This document shows positions 26,055 to 34,253 of a stretch of 34,253 bases of DNA, piece by piece. Position 1 is the stretch's first letter. Every line of letters begins with the position of its first letter. A model generated the notes under the pieces. The model saw nothing but the letters and a program-made list of their open reading frames with translations, did no database searches and was not told the origin of the DNA. The DNA comes from Cruoricaptor ignavus (lineage in GTDB: Bacteria > Bacteroidota > Bacteroidia > Flavobacteriales > Weeksellaceae), in assembly GCA_030538575.1 (NCBI GenBank), contig JAUNTR010000005.1, forward strand, positions 1 through 34,253, written 5' to 3'. The position numbers and the translations under genes are program-made.

Positions 26055-27260
26055 TCATAAGTCATCACTTTCTATGTTGGAAAAGACATACTCTTTGACA
26101 AGTTTTGGCTTGTGCAGTGGGCTTTCGAGCGACTTGGTAATGTGCATATCGTTTAGAATGGGTTTGTGTTTAAAATATTTCAACAAGTGCTCAGCCCAAG
26201 CTTTCGAAAGTAAAGGTGGTACAGCATTTCCAACTTGTACATAATAATTTCTTTGAGTTTTTGAAACTAAATGAAAATCATCAGGGAATGACTGAAACCT
26301 CAAACCTTCTCGAATAGTAATCATTCTATTTTCTTCGTAATGAATATTACAGCCAATATTTGGACGATTGAAATGCGTGTTTATAGTATAATTCGGTTTG
26401 TTAGGATCAAGTCTTCCGTATGTTGTAGTTCTTCCACCTGTACTTTTGAAATACATAATTCTTTTAGTAGAAACACTATCTGGAATATCCATATAATTAC
26501 CTCCAGGCTTGACGTGGCTAATTATTTTTTTGTCTGTAGGACTTGAATAAGGAATTATATGCAAAGTTGTGTTTTCTGCATTTTTACGCATTAATGCCTG
26601 ATATGGATTACTTGGTTTATGTTTATATTTTGTTTCTCCGTGTTCGGTTGGGGAATCTAAATCTGATATTGCTTGGAAAGAAGTTATCCACTTATTTTTT
26701 CCTTCTTCGTTCTCAAAATGAGTTTGTGGAGGTGCTGAAATATCAATCCCTATTTTATTCCCAATAATAAATACTCGTTTCCTTCTTTGAGGAACACCAT
26801 AATCAGCCGCATTAAGCGTATAAATATTAATGTGATACCCAATTTCCTCAAATGCATTTTTTAAGTTGTCAATTACCTTTGAGCCGTCAACGGCTTTCGA
26901 TGATTTAATACCTGTAACATTCTCAAAAAGAAATATTTTCGGTTGTACTTTATTTACAACATCAAGATAAGAATAAACCAAAGCCGACCTATCATCATTA
27001 GGGTCTCTTCTGCCAATTCCTGAAAATCCTTGACAAGGAGGACCACCAATAATAATATCTGCATTTGGAATAGTGCTTAAATCAATCTTTGTAATGTCTT
27101 CATTTACAATATGATTACCAATATTTAATTTGTAAGTTTCACAAGCGTCTTTCAAAATATCATTTGCCCATACTAAATCATAACCAGCTTGTTTAAATCC
27201 TAGATCTAAACCTCCACAACCTGAAAACAAGCCTATTACTTTTATTTTGTTATTTATCAT
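26055..27260 (-). CDS. DNA (cytosine-5) methyltransferase
   Basis: 401 aa C5 methylase. Motif I FSGCGGLDLGF (12-22), motif IV GGPPCQGFSG with catalytic Cys76, motif VI ENV (114-116), motif VIII QRRKRVF (158-164), motif X VGNAVPPLLSKAWAEHL near the C-terminus. The target-recognition region lies between about 190 and 320; its target cannot be read from sequence. The ATG overlaps the stop of the preceding gene (ATGA), so translation is coupled. Last gene of the four-gene restriction-modification operon; with an asymmetric target it would protect one strand while the adenine methylases protect the other. Confidence 0.95.
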   Translation of the reverse strand: MINNKIKVIGLFSGCGGLDLGFKQAGYDLVWANDILKDACETYKLNIGNHIVNEDITKIDLSTIPNADIIIGGPPCQGFSGIGRRDPNDDRSALVYSYLDVVNKVQPKIFLFENVTGIKSSKAVDGSKVIDNLKNAFEEIGYHINIYTLNAADYGVPQRRKRVFIIGNKIGIDISAPPQTHFENEEGKNKWITSFQAISDLDSPTEHGETKYKHKPSNPYQALMRKNAENTTLHIIPYSSPTDKKIISHVKPGGNYMDIPDSVSTKRIMYFKSTGGRTTTYGRLDPNKPNYTINTHFNRPNIGCNIHYEENRMITIREGLRFQSFPDDFHLVSKTQRNYYVQVGNAVPPLLSKAWAEHLLKYFKHKPILNDMHITKSLESPLHKPKLVKEYVFSNIESDDL

Positions 27261-30007
27261 AATCTTCTATCTTCTACTAAGTCAGCTAAAAAGAGTTCAA
27301 AAAAGTTGGTCATCTCTACACTTGAAATGAATCCTAAATTATTCTTTGAATAAATGATTTTAGCAATTTCTTCGTCCAATAATCTTCTTGGAGTGGTTAA
27401 ACCTTCTTCTCCGCTTACTGATACATTTAGATTATTGAAATCCTCAAAAACCGTTACAACTGAATCTATTTCAGTTTTTGTTAGTTGCTTTAAATCAGGA
27501 ACTTTTAATTCATTTATGTGAAAACCTTCTAATTTTCTTAATCCCTCTTGATTATTTGAATGAATTTCGAATTGAATTTGTCCAAAACAAGAGTTTAGAT
27601 AGGCAGTGATAAACTTTATCTGGCTAGAGTTTGAAATTGAAGTATCTGTGTTACCATTTTGGAATCCAGAGAGATAAAAGAAATTAGTGGAAAGAACAAC
27701 TGGTGCAGAAAAAGGATTGTAATAACAAGTATGTTTAGTCCTTTCAGCACGCGGAATAAGAATGTCAAACGAAACTTTATTTCTGAATGCTGCATTTACA
27801 ATTTGTCTCCATTTGGTTGGATTTGTTGTGTTATTAGTTGTAAATATTGAGTTAAGTAAAGTATCTGCTTGATAATTAGCGACTAGTCCATTTGGTGTAC
27901 TGTCATCATATTGAGCAGGGAAATGGATTGCAGGTTCTTCTTCTAAATTCGTTTGTTCTAAGATTAATCTTCTAGCACTTCTACTGTTTTTAATTCCATA
28001 ACCTCTATTTGAGTTTAAAATTCCCGAGTAAGGAGATTGATTAAAATCAGGAAAGATTATTGCAGAACCACCGCTATTTTCTGCTCCTCCACGTCTTTTG
28101 TTCACAAAAAAAGTATCTAATGGCTCTAAAAATGAAAGAGAATCCAAAGTTTGGAATTTATCAGCAGGGTCATTGAAAAACATTTTCCAATTTGCTGACG
28201 GGTCAATATTCCTATCACTAACTTTTAATGTATAATTTGCAGTTACAACGGTACTATTGGTAGAGGTAAGTATTGCTTTTATATCATTAGGACGAGATAG
28301 TAAATCAGAATCAATAATTCTCAAAAATTTTATCTGATTAGACGGCTGTTTGCTTAAAACCGTTATTACGGTTGTTACTTTAAAATCTTCAAAATAATTT
28401 CTTGGGTATAAAATAACAGCTTCAACCTTGTCTAAAATAAATTGCTTTAAATGTTCGCCTTCTTCATTATTCAAGAATTTAGCCATTAAAATTAACCCAG
28501 CCTTACCTTGGGAGTTTAAGTAATGCCAAGCATAATTTACGAAATAAAAATATAGATTAGGTTGTGATGCAAGTGTAACGAAATTCGTTTGCCCATTGGC
28601 TGTTATTGCATTATTCATCAAAGTTTTATCTGCAATTGTTATAGGTGCATCAGGATTATCATTTCTTAAAAAAGGAGGATTCATCAATAGAACATCATAT
28701 CCAGCGATATTTGGATTTGTGAAAGTATTTTCAGTAATAATATTTGCATTGGTGGAATTATTTACACCAGAAAGATTTTTGGAAACAAGCCGAAAAGTAG
28801 CTAATTGAGCTAAAAAAGGGTCAATTTCAATTCCATTAACTTGATTTAGTAGTTGATTATGAGATTTAGTTACGGCATTTGAAAGGCTTAAAATATTCAA
28901 ATAGTCGTATGAAGCATCTAATAATGCACCATCTCCAGAACAAGGGTCGATTACAGTTGAATTTTCATTTTCAATAGTTACAGTTGCCAATAAAATTGAC
29001 AACTCCGTATCAGACATTATTTTCCCTCTCTTATGAAGTGTATCTTTATCATAAACTTTTGAAGTCAATAAATTGAAAATATATTCAGGCAAAGGATTGT
29101 CCGAAACTGCTTGCGAGCTATAACTGTTTAAAGCGTGAATTGTATTTTTGAAGTATTGAATAATCGAAGAACTAAAATTTTCAGGAAAAATTCTTTCGGT
29201 TGAGTTCGGATGATTAGAAAATACTTGATTAAAATCTAACTGTAATACACGATTGTAGTTATTGGTTAGTTTGGTAGCGAAAGTTTGTAGATTATCATTG
29301 TCAAGTGGAAAAGTTCGGAAAAAACTTTGATTTGGATTATTCGTTTGATTGTAATAATCTTTTAAATATGCAAAAGCCAATAATCTGAAAAATTCATAAA
29401 GTGAAATTTCATCTGCCAAGTCCTTACTTAGAGATAAACTGTTACTCACACTTTGATAATTCTGAACAAACGTATCAATTATAGGTTGCCAATTGTTTTC
29501 CCAATCGGGTTGTGTTCGGTTATAGATTATTGGCAGAATTTGCTCAATAGTTGATTGAAATTCAATACTTGTTTGTGTTGCATCTCGATTTTGAGGATTG
29601 AAAGGAGTGTGTGATTTTGGATTTCCTTTTAGTACGCAAGTTGAAATAGGACCTTGTCGGTCAGCAAACAAGATTAATTCCTCAATATTTGTCAAACAAA
29701 AATACTTCGGATAATTTGGTTCCCAATAAGGTGAAAAATCAGAAACGTAGGAACGTGATTGATTTTGAAACCTTTGTGAAGTAACATCACGAGCCGTTTT
29801 CTTTACTTCGATAACAAAAATGCACCTATTTGAAGATTTTAATTTAATCGCAAAATCTGGAATTATTGTGTTGTTTGGAATTGCAGGATGATGAACTAAT
29901 TCCATAACGGAATCATAGCCACAATTAATGATAGCATTTTTAACTGCATTTTCAACAACAGGATGAAATCCTGTAACTTCATCGGAATTATACCAAAGAT
30001 TTATCAT
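27257..30007 (-). CDS. Nuclease-N6-adenine methyltransferase fusion (type IIG-like restriction enzyme)
   Basis: 916 aa. The N-terminus has a PD-(D/E)XK nuclease signature: IIPDFAIKL (Asp51) and FVIEVKK (Glu67, Lys69). The centre is an N6-adenine methylase: motif I VIDPCSGDGALL (352-363) and motif IV NPPF (443-446). The C-terminal third, about 630-916, probably holds the target-recognition domain (SGFQNGN, IKFITAYLNSCFGQI, LEGFHINELKVPDL). Cutting and methylation are thus on one chain, the layout of type IIG enzymes. The ATG follows directly the stop of the upstream methylase gene (TAAATG). It should be the restricting component, as no other nuclease is in the operon. Confidence 0.85.
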   Translation of the reverse strand: MINLWYNSDEVTGFHPVVENAVKNAIINCGYDSVMELVHHPAIPNNTIIPDFAIKLKSSNRCIFVIEVKKTARDVTSQRFQNQSRSYVSDFSPYWEPNYPKYFCLTNIEELILFADRQGPISTCVLKGNPKSHTPFNPQNRDATQTSIEFQSTIEQILPIIYNRTQPDWENNWQPIIDTFVQNYQSVSNSLSLSKDLADEISLYEFFRLLAFAYLKDYYNQTNNPNQSFFRTFPLDNDNLQTFATKLTNNYNRVLQLDFNQVFSNHPNSTERIFPENFSSSIIQYFKNTIHALNSYSSQAVSDNPLPEYIFNLLTSKVYDKDTLHKRGKIMSDTELSILLATVTIENENSTVIDPCSGDGALLDASYDYLNILSLSNAVTKSHNQLLNQVNGIEIDPFLAQLATFRLVSKNLSGVNNSTNANIITENTFTNPNIAGYDVLLMNPPFLRNDNPDAPITIADKTLMNNAITANGQTNFVTLASQPNLYFYFVNYAWHYLNSQGKAGLILMAKFLNNEEGEHLKQFILDKVEAVILYPRNYFEDFKVTTVITVLSKQPSNQIKFLRIIDSDLLSRPNDIKAILTSTNSTVVTANYTLKVSDRNIDPSANWKMFFNDPADKFQTLDSLSFLEPLDTFFVNKRRGGAENSGGSAIIFPDFNQSPYSGILNSNRGYGIKNSRSARRLILEQTNLEEEPAIHFPAQYDDSTPNGLVANYQADTLLNSIFTTNNTTNPTKWRQIVNAAFRNKVSFDILIPRAERTKHTCYYNPFSAPVVLSTNFFYLSGFQNGNTDTSISNSSQIKFITAYLNSCFGQIQFEIHSNNQEGLRKLEGFHINELKVPDLKQLTKTEIDSVVTVFEDFNNLNVSVSGEEGLTTPRRLLDEEIAKIIYSKNNLGFISSVEMTNFFELFLADLVEDRRL

Positions 30008-31672
30008 TTAATTCAAATATTCTTTAATTTCTTTATTTAGCTCATCAATCGTTAATGAACAGTTGTTTCTTTCGTTGTATTCGTTAATCAGCAATAAGTC
30101 AATTTTTTCAATTATTTGCTTCTGCTCATTTTCATATCTGTTTACATTCATCAATTCTTTTCCCTGCAATTCTAATTTTTTTATGGTCTGTTGTGAAATT
30201 TTATTTAAGTCAATTACTTTCACTTCTTTAAATTCGTAAAGTTGTATCTTCCTCAAACCATTTCCTTGACTTCTTGAGTTGCTTAGCGTACTCAATCTAG
30301 TGAAAGAAGAATTTAAAATTGCAAAACTTGCTAATTCATTATTTTTTATATTGAGAATATAAAAGTTATCAGAGGACAAAAATTTATTTGGATTGTAAAT
30401 AAAATCTATGTTTTTGCGTAGGTAATAATTGAAGATAAAATTACCCGTTCTTTTCAACTGTATTTTATACCAATCTCTTTTAGTTTCAATATCTCGTTTA
30501 ACTGCAACAAATTTTTGAGCGGGTGTTTTTAGAATTTCATTTTTTACTGACTCTAAATATTGTTTAGTTTCATTGGAAATTGACCCATTAACCGCTAAAA
30601 TATAAGCGTTCTCTCCGTTTACAGAATAAGTCTTAATCTGTGAAACATCTTTTACAATCGGTTTTAATTCAGGAAGTTCATTTTTTGAAAAAATAAAATG
30701 ACTATTTACTACTGCCGATGTTCCTCTTTGGATTGGTTGCGAAACAATTTTTTTAAGTTCAGTAAATAAACTTGAATTGAAATTAATTATACTGTGATTA
30801 TTGAAACTATATGTCAATAACTCTTGCTGTTTTAATTTAATGCAATTTGTATCTAAACCATTGTAAGTTCTTAAATCATTCAAGTCATTCAAGTCATTCG
30901 AAGGATAATAGGATATGGACTTCCTATGATTCTTCTCTTTTACAAATTTAATTACAGTAGCACCTATTTCAACATCATCAAATGCACTTTTTCTGAAATG
31001 ATAAATACTATCCAAGTATCCGAGTTTAAGTAAAGATTCCTTTAGAAACTTACCAAAACTACTATAAAGCCAACTATCATATATCACGGCAACCATTACT
31101 CCGTCATCCTTTAAATGCAAAATGGACTTTAATAAGAAGTAGATATATAGATTTGATTGAGATGGAATAGTTGATAACAGAGAAGACGCATTATATCTAA
31201 TATTGTCTTTTGAATTTACACCGTCTGATAATAGTTCTTGCCTTACATAAGGAGGATTTTGAATAATTAAGTCAAATTGCTCACTTATTGGCAAATCGAA
31301 AAAACTTCCCTTGATTAACGTTCTATTAGGATTGTCGTAAAATGTATCTATTTCTTCTGTAATTAGGGTTGTGTCGATTTCAATTCCTTTTAAAAAGCAA
31401 TTTGAAAAATCTTCATTCATTGCATTAAAAAAAGTATTGGGACCGATGCAAGGGTCAAGTATAAAGGAGTTATTTTTTAATGTGTGTCGTAATATGCCAA
31501 TCATAAACTTTGCAAGAATTGCAGAAGTAAAAACCTGTCCTAAATTTTCATTTTGTTTAGGTTTGACATTTTTAGTTTCAAAATCCTTTGAAAAGAACAA
31601 TTCTAACTGCTCTTCAAAAGATTGAATGACTACATCGAATTCGTTAGATGGCTCACAAAAGGTGTTAGGCAT
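30008..31672 (-). CDS. N6-adenine DNA methyltransferase
   Basis: 554 aa. A motif X-like GQVFTSAILAKFM (45-57), motif I ILDPCIGPNTFF (71-82), motif IV NPPY (139-142), then a C-terminal recognition region with a helical end. Motif I lacks the usual GxG (CIGPNT for CGSG), which is unusual though the NPPY motif is intact. A DLNDLNDL repeat near residue 258 comes from a short tandem repeat in the DNA (30879-30898). It overlaps the controller gene by 8 nt at its start and abuts the fusion gene at its end. Expected role: protective modification of host DNA. Confidence 0.87.
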   Translation of the reverse strand: MPNTFCEPSNEFDVVIQSFEEQLELFFSKDFETKNVKPKQNENLGQVFTSAILAKFMIGILRHTLKNNSFILDPCIGPNTFFNAMNEDFSNCFLKGIEIDTTLITEEIDTFYDNPNRTLIKGSFFDLPISEQFDLIIQNPPYVRQELLSDGVNSKDNIRYNASSLLSTIPSQSNLYIYFLLKSILHLKDDGVMVAVIYDSWLYSSFGKFLKESLLKLGYLDSIYHFRKSAFDDVEIGATVIKFVKEKNHRKSISYYPSNDLNDLNDLRTYNGLDTNCIKLKQQELLTYSFNNHSIINFNSSLFTELKKIVSQPIQRGTSAVVNSHFIFSKNELPELKPIVKDVSQIKTYSVNGENAYILAVNGSISNETKQYLESVKNEILKTPAQKFVAVKRDIETKRDWYKIQLKRTGNFIFNYYLRKNIDFIYNPNKFLSSDNFYILNIKNNELASFAILNSSFTRLSTLSNSRSQGNGLRKIQLYEFKEVKVIDLNKISQQTIKKLELQGKELMNVNRYENEQKQIIEKIDLLLINEYNERNNCSLTIDELNKEIKEYLN

Positions 31673-31964
31673 TTTTAAGACTTTTATATTTTACTTGTTC
31701 TTCTGCAACTTTCAAAGCCGACAAAGCTGATTCTTCATCTCTTACAATCGAATAAACTTTATTAGCAAGCCATAATGATTCTAGTTCTTCAATAGGTGTA
31801 TTAAAGAGTTTATTTAGTTTTGTTAAATCTTCTCTTTTTAAAGGTTTTTGGTCGTTTTCAACTTTGCTTAGAAAACCTTCTCCAATTTCAAGTTGATATG
31901 CAAGCTCTCTTTGTTTAAGACCTGCTTGTTCCCTTAATTCTCGTATTTTCTGCCCAAGTGTCAT
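31665..31964 (-). CDS. XRE-family controller (C protein) of the restriction operon
   Basis: 99 aa. A helix-turn-helix of the Cro/C1 type covers residues 6-60 (IRELREQAGLKQRELAYQL, GEGFLSKVENDQKPL), followed by a helical tail that may dimerise. Small XRE proteins leading restriction operons act as timers: they delay nuclease synthesis after entry into a new host. It is first in the operon and overlaps the methylase start, so all four genes should be co-expressed from the -7 box at 31995. No clear C-box pair was found by eye. Control role inferred from family and position. Confidence 0.88.
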   Translation of the reverse strand: MTLGQKIRELREQAGLKQRELAYQLEIGEGFLSKVENDQKPLKREDLTKLNKLFNTPIEELESLWLANKVYSIVRDEESALSALKVAEEQVKYKSLKNA

Positions 31965-31994
31965 TGCTTAATTTTGTACTTGTCTAATTTTGGT

Positions 31995-32002
31995 CAAAAG
32001 TA
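31995..32002 (-). promoter_or_regulatory. -7 box (TACTTTTG) of the restriction-modification operon
   Basis: Exact TAnnTTTG match 30 nt before the controller ATG. TTGAC on the minus strand at 32025-32029 is the nearest -33 candidate but the spacing is long (24 bp). Confidence 0.5.
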
Positions 32003-32291
32003 ATAAATTATTTTGGATTGTTCAGTCAAGCGTTGGTAAAAAAGGGCTCTTTTGTTTTTTGTAGCGTTGGATTGTGTGTCGGAAAAACCAAATGTGCTAT
32101 ATGCAGAACGGCTTTTTACACTAAGCTATAACGTCTTATTTATAAAAGTTCCTGCCCATCAACCCTCTACCCAATTTTACCTACAAAAATACATTTCGGC
32201 AAAGATGTGCGATATTTGACATTTTTTGCGATATAAGTATAACTAATAGTTTTTAAAACTGGCTTACCTTTGCACCATAAAAAATAAGGCA
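32003..32291. other. Gene-free junction between the defence block and the O-acetyltransferase
   Basis: No gene seen. A minus-strand GTTATAGC (32132-32125) is a possible cassette edge matching the GTT end of the palindrome at 25909-26041. TGCGATAT occurs twice, 19 bp apart (32208-32215, 32227-32234), ahead of the next promoter. Base composition changes from A+T-rich to the G+C-richer type after about 32290. Confidence 0.4.
32265..32272 (+). promoter_or_regulatory. -7 box (TACCTTTG) of the acetyltransferase/hydrolase operon
   Basis: Exact TAnnTTTG match 19 nt before the ATG at 32292. No TTTG stands at -33, so activation may need a regulator; the TGCGATAT direct repeat 31-57 bp upstream is a candidate site. 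Confidence 0.55.
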
Positions 32292-32858
32292 ATGCAAACA
32301 AAAGATATTTTTGAACGGATGAAAAACGGCGAAATCATCCCGCCAAACGACCCCGAAGCGTACAAAATGCTCGAGGCATCGTACCACACAAAAAAACTGC
32401 TTGTACAGATGAACAACGCAACCGACCCAAACGAAATCAGAAATCTGTTAAGTCAAATTACTGATACAGAGATAGATGAAAGCACCAACGTATTTACGCC
32501 CTTGTACATTAATTACGGTAAAAACACCAAAATAGGCAAAAACGTATTCATCAATTTCGATTGTACTTTTTTGGATTTGGGCGGAATTACCATTGAAGAT
32601 AACGTCCTGATTGCCCCGAAAGTCAGTCTGCTATCCGAAGGACACCCGATAGAACCCGACAACCGCCACGCACTGGTTCCCAAACCGATACACATCAAAA
32701 AAAATGCTTGGATTGGTGCCGGAGCAACCATTTTGCAAGGTGTAACCGTTGGCGAAAATGCAGTAGTGGCTTCGGGTGCGGTGGTTACAAAAGACGTTCC
32801 CGATAATACAATCGTAGGAGGCATTCCTGCAAAAATCATTAAATTAATTGAAAAATAG
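32292..32858 (+). CDS. Sugar O-acetyltransferase (maltose/galactoside acetyltransferase type)
   Basis: 188 aa, normal for the Maa/LacA group. N-terminal Maa segment (MKNGEIIPPNDPEAYKMLEA), then left-handed beta-helix hexapeptide repeats (IGKNVFINFDCTFLDLG, IEDNVLIAPKVSLLSEGHP) with the catalytic His in SEGHP, and the closing coil IGAGATILQGVTVGENAVVA to GGIPAKIIK. It moves acetyl from acetyl-CoA to a sugar hydroxyl, acting as a trimer. Followed after 8 bp by the hydrolase gene, so both form an operon. Its composition matches the AraC region rather than the restriction block. Confidence 0.93.
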   Translation: MQTKDIFERMKNGEIIPPNDPEAYKMLEASYHTKKLLVQMNNATDPNEIRNLLSQITDTEIDESTNVFTPLYINYGKNTKIGKNVFINFDCTFLDLGGITIEDNVLIAPKVSLLSEGHPIEPDNRHALVPKPIHIKKNAWIGAGATILQGVTVGENAVVASGAVVTKDVPDNTIVGGIPAKIIKLIEK

Positions 32859-32866
32859 AAATAAAG

Positions 32867-33907
32867 ATGAAAAGAATATCCATTTTAGCCGTCCTAATAC
32901 TATTTTTAGGACAAACGTATGCACAAAAAGCAAATCTTAAAAAATCAGAAAAAATGAAAACAGAGCATTATACTTTTGCGTTGAACGACAACGTTACCCG
33001 GCAAAAAGTAACCTTCAAAAACCGCTACGGCATCACGCTTACGGGCGATTTGTATATGCCTGAAAACGCTGGAAACCAACAGCTTCCGGCATTGGTCATC
33101 AGCGGTCCTTTCGGTGCGGTAAAAGAACAATCATCGGGATTGTATGCCAACGAATTGGCCCGCAGGGGTTTTGTAACGTTGGCGTTCGACCCTTCGTTTA
33201 CGGGCGAAAGCGGTGGCGAACCGAGAAATGTGGCTTCGCCCGACATCAATACGGAAGATTTCAGTGCGGCGGTGGATTTCATCGGCTTGCAAAAGAACGT
33301 GGACAGAAACAAAATCGGCATCATCGGCATTTGCGGTTTCGGCGGATTTGCCCTCAATGCCACGGCGATTGACAAGCGTGTGAAAGCGGTTGCCACAACG
33401 AGTATGTATGATATGACGCGCGTGATGTCCAAAGGCTACAACGATGCCGTAACGCCCGAACAACGCACCCAAACATTGCAGCAATTGGGCGAACAGCGTT
33501 GGAAAGATGCCGAAAACGGAACGCCCGAATATCCCGAAAACGGATTGGCGCAAACCAACGAGCAATCGCCCCAATTCATTAAGGAATATTATGATTATTA
33601 CAAAACAGACAGAGGTTTTCACGAACGTTCCTTAAACTCCAACGGTGCGTGGACGCTGACCAACGCCCTGTCGTTTATGAATATGCCGATTTTGACGTAT
33701 GTGAACGAAATTTCGCCACGCCCCATACTTCTTATAGCAGGTGAAAACGCCCACTCGCGTTATTTCAGCGAAGATGTTTACGCAGCGGCAGCCGAACCGA
33801 AAGAGTTGATGATTATCCCCAACGGCGTTCACGTGGATTTGTACGACCGGATGGACAAAATTCCGTTCGACAAATTGGAAACATTTTTTACGGAAAATTT
33901 GAAGTGA
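32867..33907 (+). CDS. Secreted alpha/beta hydrolase with Cys nucleophile (YcjY/dienelactone-hydrolase-like)
   Basis: 346 aa with a signal peptide (MKRISILAVLILFLGQTYAQ). Alpha/beta hydrolase core: VISGPFGAVKEQ oxyanion region, FDPSFTGESGGEPR, nucleophile elbow GICGFGG with Cys in place of Ser, acid in LIAGENAHS, and His in IPNGVHVDLYD. A Cys nucleophile occurs in dienelactone hydrolases and in YcjY-type proteins, which this resembles most. Second gene of the operon with the O-acetyltransferase; an esterase acting on acetylated or otherwise esterified compounds is plausible but unproven. A strong terminator follows 18 bp after the stop. Confidence 0.9.
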   Translation: MKRISILAVLILFLGQTYAQKANLKKSEKMKTEHYTFALNDNVTRQKVTFKNRYGITLTGDLYMPENAGNQQLPALVISGPFGAVKEQSSGLYANELARRGFVTLAFDPSFTGESGGEPRNVASPDINTEDFSAAVDFIGLQKNVDRNKIGIIGICGFGGFALNATAIDKRVKAVATTSMYDMTRVMSKGYNDAVTPEQRTQTLQQLGEQRWKDAENGTPEYPENGLAQTNEQSPQFIKEYYDYYKTDRGFHERSLNSNGAWTLTNALSFMNMPILTYVNEISPRPILLIAGENAHSRYFSEDVYAAAAEPKELMIIPNGVHVDLYDRMDKIPFDKLETFFTENLK

Positions 33908-33925
33908 AAAAAGAAGATATAACTA

Positions 33926-33968
33926 AAAAAATCCCTGCGGAAAAACTATATTTTCGGCAGGGATTTTT
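33926..33968 (+). terminator. Terminator after the hydrolase gene
   Basis: AAAAATCCCTGC pairs perfectly with GCAGGGATTTTT, with inner GAAAA/TTTTC pairs. Same family as the hairpins at 8412, 17763 and 21691. U-tracts on both strands, so it can also act for minus-strand RNA. Confidence 0.75.
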
Positions 33969-34008
33969 GGTTTTGAAGTTTATGTAATAAAATCTGAAAA
34001 TGAATGGA

Positions 34009-34253
34009 TTACATTTCCAAAATTCTCACATCTATTCTGCGGTTTTTAGCTTTGCATTCATCGGTATCATTAGCCTCGCATACAGGAAATTGCAAGCCAT
34101 AGCCTTCGGCTTCTACTCTATCCGTTGCGATGCCCATTTCCAATAATTTTTGTTTGGCGGTTTCTGCTCTCAAACCCGAAAGTTTTACATTATTAGCTTC
34201 ATCACCTGTATTATCGGTATAGCCTCCCAATTTTATTTTTAGATTTGGATAAG
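34009..34253 (-). CDS. OmpA-family peptidoglycan-binding domain (C-terminal part, runs off the window)
   Basis: The frame is open to the window edge; 80 codons plus stop are visible, and no real start is present. Motifs: KIKLGGYTDNTG with the peptidoglycan-contacting Asp, LSGLRAETAKQKLLEMGI, and NRRIDVRI with the partner Arg, all typical of the OmpA/MotB C-terminal domain. It anchors an outer-membrane protein to the cell wall. A Cys pair in PVCEANDTDEC sits in the loop before the Arg motif, as in many Bacteroidota OmpA proteins. A+T-rich, core-like composition. Confidence 0.9.
   Translation of the reverse strand, partial: YPNLKIKLGGYTDNTGDEANNVKLSGLRAETAKQKLLEMGIATDRVEAEGYGLQFPVCEANDTDECKAKNRRIDVRILEM

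Noticed and set aside
30879-30898. Phase-variable tandem repeat in the adenine methylase gene
   Set aside because: The repeat unit is 9 bp (codon-neutral) with barely two to three copies, so slippage would not change the frame.
32025-32140. A tRNA or riboswitch in the 32.0-32.3 kb gap
   Set aside because: No cloverleaf or known aptamer pattern could be folded by eye; only short repeats and promoter boxes are supported.

Overview
The window looks like a chromosomal segment of a low-G+C member of the Bacteroidota, most likely class Flavobacteriia (family Weeksellaceae or a relative; genus not resolvable). The evidence is a secreted subtilase with a C-terminal type IX secretion sorting domain, a bifunctional DAHP synthase/chorismate mutase, Bacteroidota promoters with the TAnnTTTG -7 box in front of many genes, and many lipoproteins and AraC-family regulators.

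Core left part (1-8,400), nearly all on the minus strand: thiol peroxidase tpx, an S8 peptidase, a small lipoprotein, a broken ferredoxin-like lipoprotein gene, rsgA, DAHP synthase/chorismate mutase, and dnaX. In dnaX the gamma frame stops just after a run of ten A, and a -1 shift opens 204 further codons (tau tail). Between the broken lipoprotein gene and rsgA lies a plus-strand sigma-54-like promoter about 70 nt before an intrinsic terminator, a candidate small RNA.

Accessory redox/AraC region (about 8,450-22,560), visibly richer in G+C: four AraC-family regulators (one frameshifted, plus a C-terminal remnant of a fifth), a zinc alcohol dehydrogenase, an NmrA-like protein, two NTF2-like proteins, four aldo/keto reductases (two with near-identical Tat-lipoprotein signals) and an SDR. 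Promoters here carry a striking shared architecture: directly repeated ~15-bp half-sites exactly 21 bp apart, either 21 bp (class I, TTACGGAAATCAAAC) or 30 bp (class II, core ACGGA) upstream of the -7 box. This looks like a small AraC-controlled regulon. A plus-strand GNAT-like gene with a 50-codon partner (ATGA overlap), bordered by REP-like palindromes, interrupts it at 16.6-17.4 kb.

Defence-like region (about 22,600-32,150), A+T-rich, minus strand: a UvrD-type helicase with an inserted PD-(D/E)XK-like domain and a C-terminal zinc ribbon, a possible SUKH/SMI1-like protein, and a tightly coupled restriction-modification operon (XRE controller, N6-adenine methylase, nuclease-methylase fusion, C5-cytosine methylase). 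A 133-bp imperfect palindrome resembling an integron attC site lies just past the operon's last stop codon.

Right end: a sugar O-acetyltransferase and a secreted alpha/beta hydrolase with a Cys nucleophile on the plus strand, a strong terminator, and the C-terminal domain of an OmpA-family protein running off the window. No rRNA, tRNA, CRISPR array, transposase or integrase gene was seen.
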